From the NCBI GenBank assembly GCA_009936695.1, contig JAACEA010000371.1, forward strand, positions 1 through 13,026: a stretch of DNA of 13,026 nt. The letters run 5' to 3'. Source of the DNA: Planctomycetia bacterium (lineage in GTDB: Bacteria > Planctomycetota > Phycisphaerae > Phycisphaerales > SM1A02). The position numbers were made by a program, and so were the translations under genes. This document shows positions 12,310 through 13,026 of the stretch, piece by piece; the first letter of the stretch is position 1, and every line of letters starts with the position of its first letter. The notes below the pieces were generated by a model. It was not told where the DNA came from, ran no database searches, and saw only the letters and a program-made list of their open reading frames with translations.

Positions 12310-13026
12310 TCATCGGCGTTCGTCGGGGGTCTCTCCCCGAGTGGTCCGCTCCATCGCTTCGACGGGATAGTCGAATCGCAGGGGGCGTCGAAGCTGGTGA
12401 TGCGCGGGATGGTCGAGCGCCGCCTTGAACTCCGGGCTCAGCAGGGACTCGAGCGCCTCGGCGGTCTCCGGGAAACCGATGCCGCGCCAACCCGGTTTCA
12501 TGCCGGCACGAAGCACCACCGCCTGCTGGAAGAACTCGACCACGTCGCAGTTCGGATCGCTGCAGTCGCCCGGGGACTCGGCGGGGCGGCCGGGACAGTC
12601 GTTCTCGGGGTGCTGCCAGAACACGCACTTCGCGCGGGCGGTCTCCCGGGCGATCACCGACGTCCAGTCCTCGACGCCGAAGATCCGGGGATGCAGACGA
12701 CTCAGGCCGAACTGAGTGATGAAGTGATGGACTTCTTCGACCGTCACGGCACGGCCACGCGGGTCGGGGCCGTCCGGTCGAACGTCGAGCCACCACGCGG
12801 GGATCACGATGTCGTAGCCGAGGACCCGCTGCAGTCGCGGAAGCTGGCGTCGCTCCCAGTCTCGTCGATCGGTGGGCATCGCGAGCCACGCCACGTCGCG
12901 GTCCTTCAGCAACGCGACCAGTGCGGCGTCGTCGGGTACGCCGTCGCGGTCCTGATCGAGCATCTCGGCGAGCACCGCGGCCGCGAGTGCGAGATAGGCA
13001 TCGGGCATCCGGTCGTCGGCCGCGAG
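12310..13026 (-). CDS. Cys/His-containing protein with EF-hand-like loop, N-terminus cut by window edge
   Basis: The frame is open through the right edge, giving 238 visible residues; an ATG at 13008 is internal to the open frame and need not be the true start. Counting from it, DQDRDGVPDD (18-27) is a calcium-loop-like stretch often found in exported proteins. VEEVHHFITQFG (90-101) gives an adjacent Glu-Glu and His-His, and four Cys (128, 138, 149, 154) cluster with H133 around CVFWQHPENDC and CSDPNCDVVEFF, which could bind metal or form disulfides. The C-terminus carries LSPEFKAALDHPAHHQL. I recall similar EEV-H and Y/F-H-x5-C...C-x3-EF proteins annotated as hypothetical, but cannot name a function. 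A signal peptide, if present, lies outside the window. The dockerin-like gene follows after 287 nt. Confidence 0.75.
   Translation of the reverse strand, partial: LAADDRMPDAYLALAAAVLAEMLDQDRDGVPDDAALVALLKDRDVAWLAMPTDRRDWERRQLPRLQRVLGYDIVIPAWWLDVRPDGPDPRGRAVTVEEVHHFITQFGLSRLHPRIFGVEDWTSVIARETARAKCVFWQHPENDCPGRPAESPGDCSDPNCDVVEFFQQAVVLRAGMKPGWRGIGFPETAEALESLLSPEFKAALDHPAHHQLRRPLRFDYPVEAMERTTRGETPDERR

Overview
The window is a high-GC bacterial chromosome segment that most resembles a planctomycete of the Phycisphaerae type. The reasons are a secreted dockerin-like protein with Asn/Asp/Gly calcium loops, a secreted PDZ plus alpha/alpha-toroid protein, and several signal-peptide proteins of unknown function beside core genes. 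The lineage is inferred from protein style only; the window holds no rRNA or marker long enough to settle it.

Region 1 (about 1-4461, all minus strand) is a housekeeping block, read from right to left: tRNA-Gln(TTG), a uridyltransferase-only GlmU, prs (PRPP synthase), rplY (ribosomal protein bL25), pth (peptidyl-tRNA hydrolase), rpsF (bS6) and ssb, which runs off the left edge. glmU and prs overlap by ATGA. The other gaps are about 44-82 nt, except rpsF-ssb (188 nt), which holds a perfect 32-bp palindrome that probably terminates or attenuates transcription. The block links nucleotide-sugar and PRPP supply to translation and replication.

Region 2 (4462-5905) is two gene-poor stretches around one minus-strand gene. 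That gene encodes a secreted, extremely Arg/Asp-rich protein and ends in a strong intrinsic terminator.

Region 3 (5906-9280) is metabolic. On the plus strand an aldehyde dehydrogenase is followed after 4 nt by an 82-residue protein of unknown function. These converge on a minus-strand aldo/keto reductase, which is divergent from aat (leucyl/phenylalanyl-tRNA-protein transferase). The aat-reductase gap carries an inverted repeat next to promoter-like hexamers.

Region 4 (9271-13026, minus strand) is an envelope or secretion region. From right to left it holds an edge-truncated Cys/His-containing protein with an EF-hand-like loop, a small secreted dockerin-like protein with its own terminator, a 500-residue secreted PDZ/toroid protein of the DUF6288 type, and a two-helix membrane protein coupled to it by an ATGA overlap.

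No CRISPR array, insertion sequence, integrase, defence cluster or prophage gene is visible. The most unusual items are the GlmU lacking its acetyltransferase half, the dockerin protein with no partner domain, the Arg/Asp-rich exported protein, the PDZ-toroid/membrane pair, and a tRNA-Gln with two atypical core bases.
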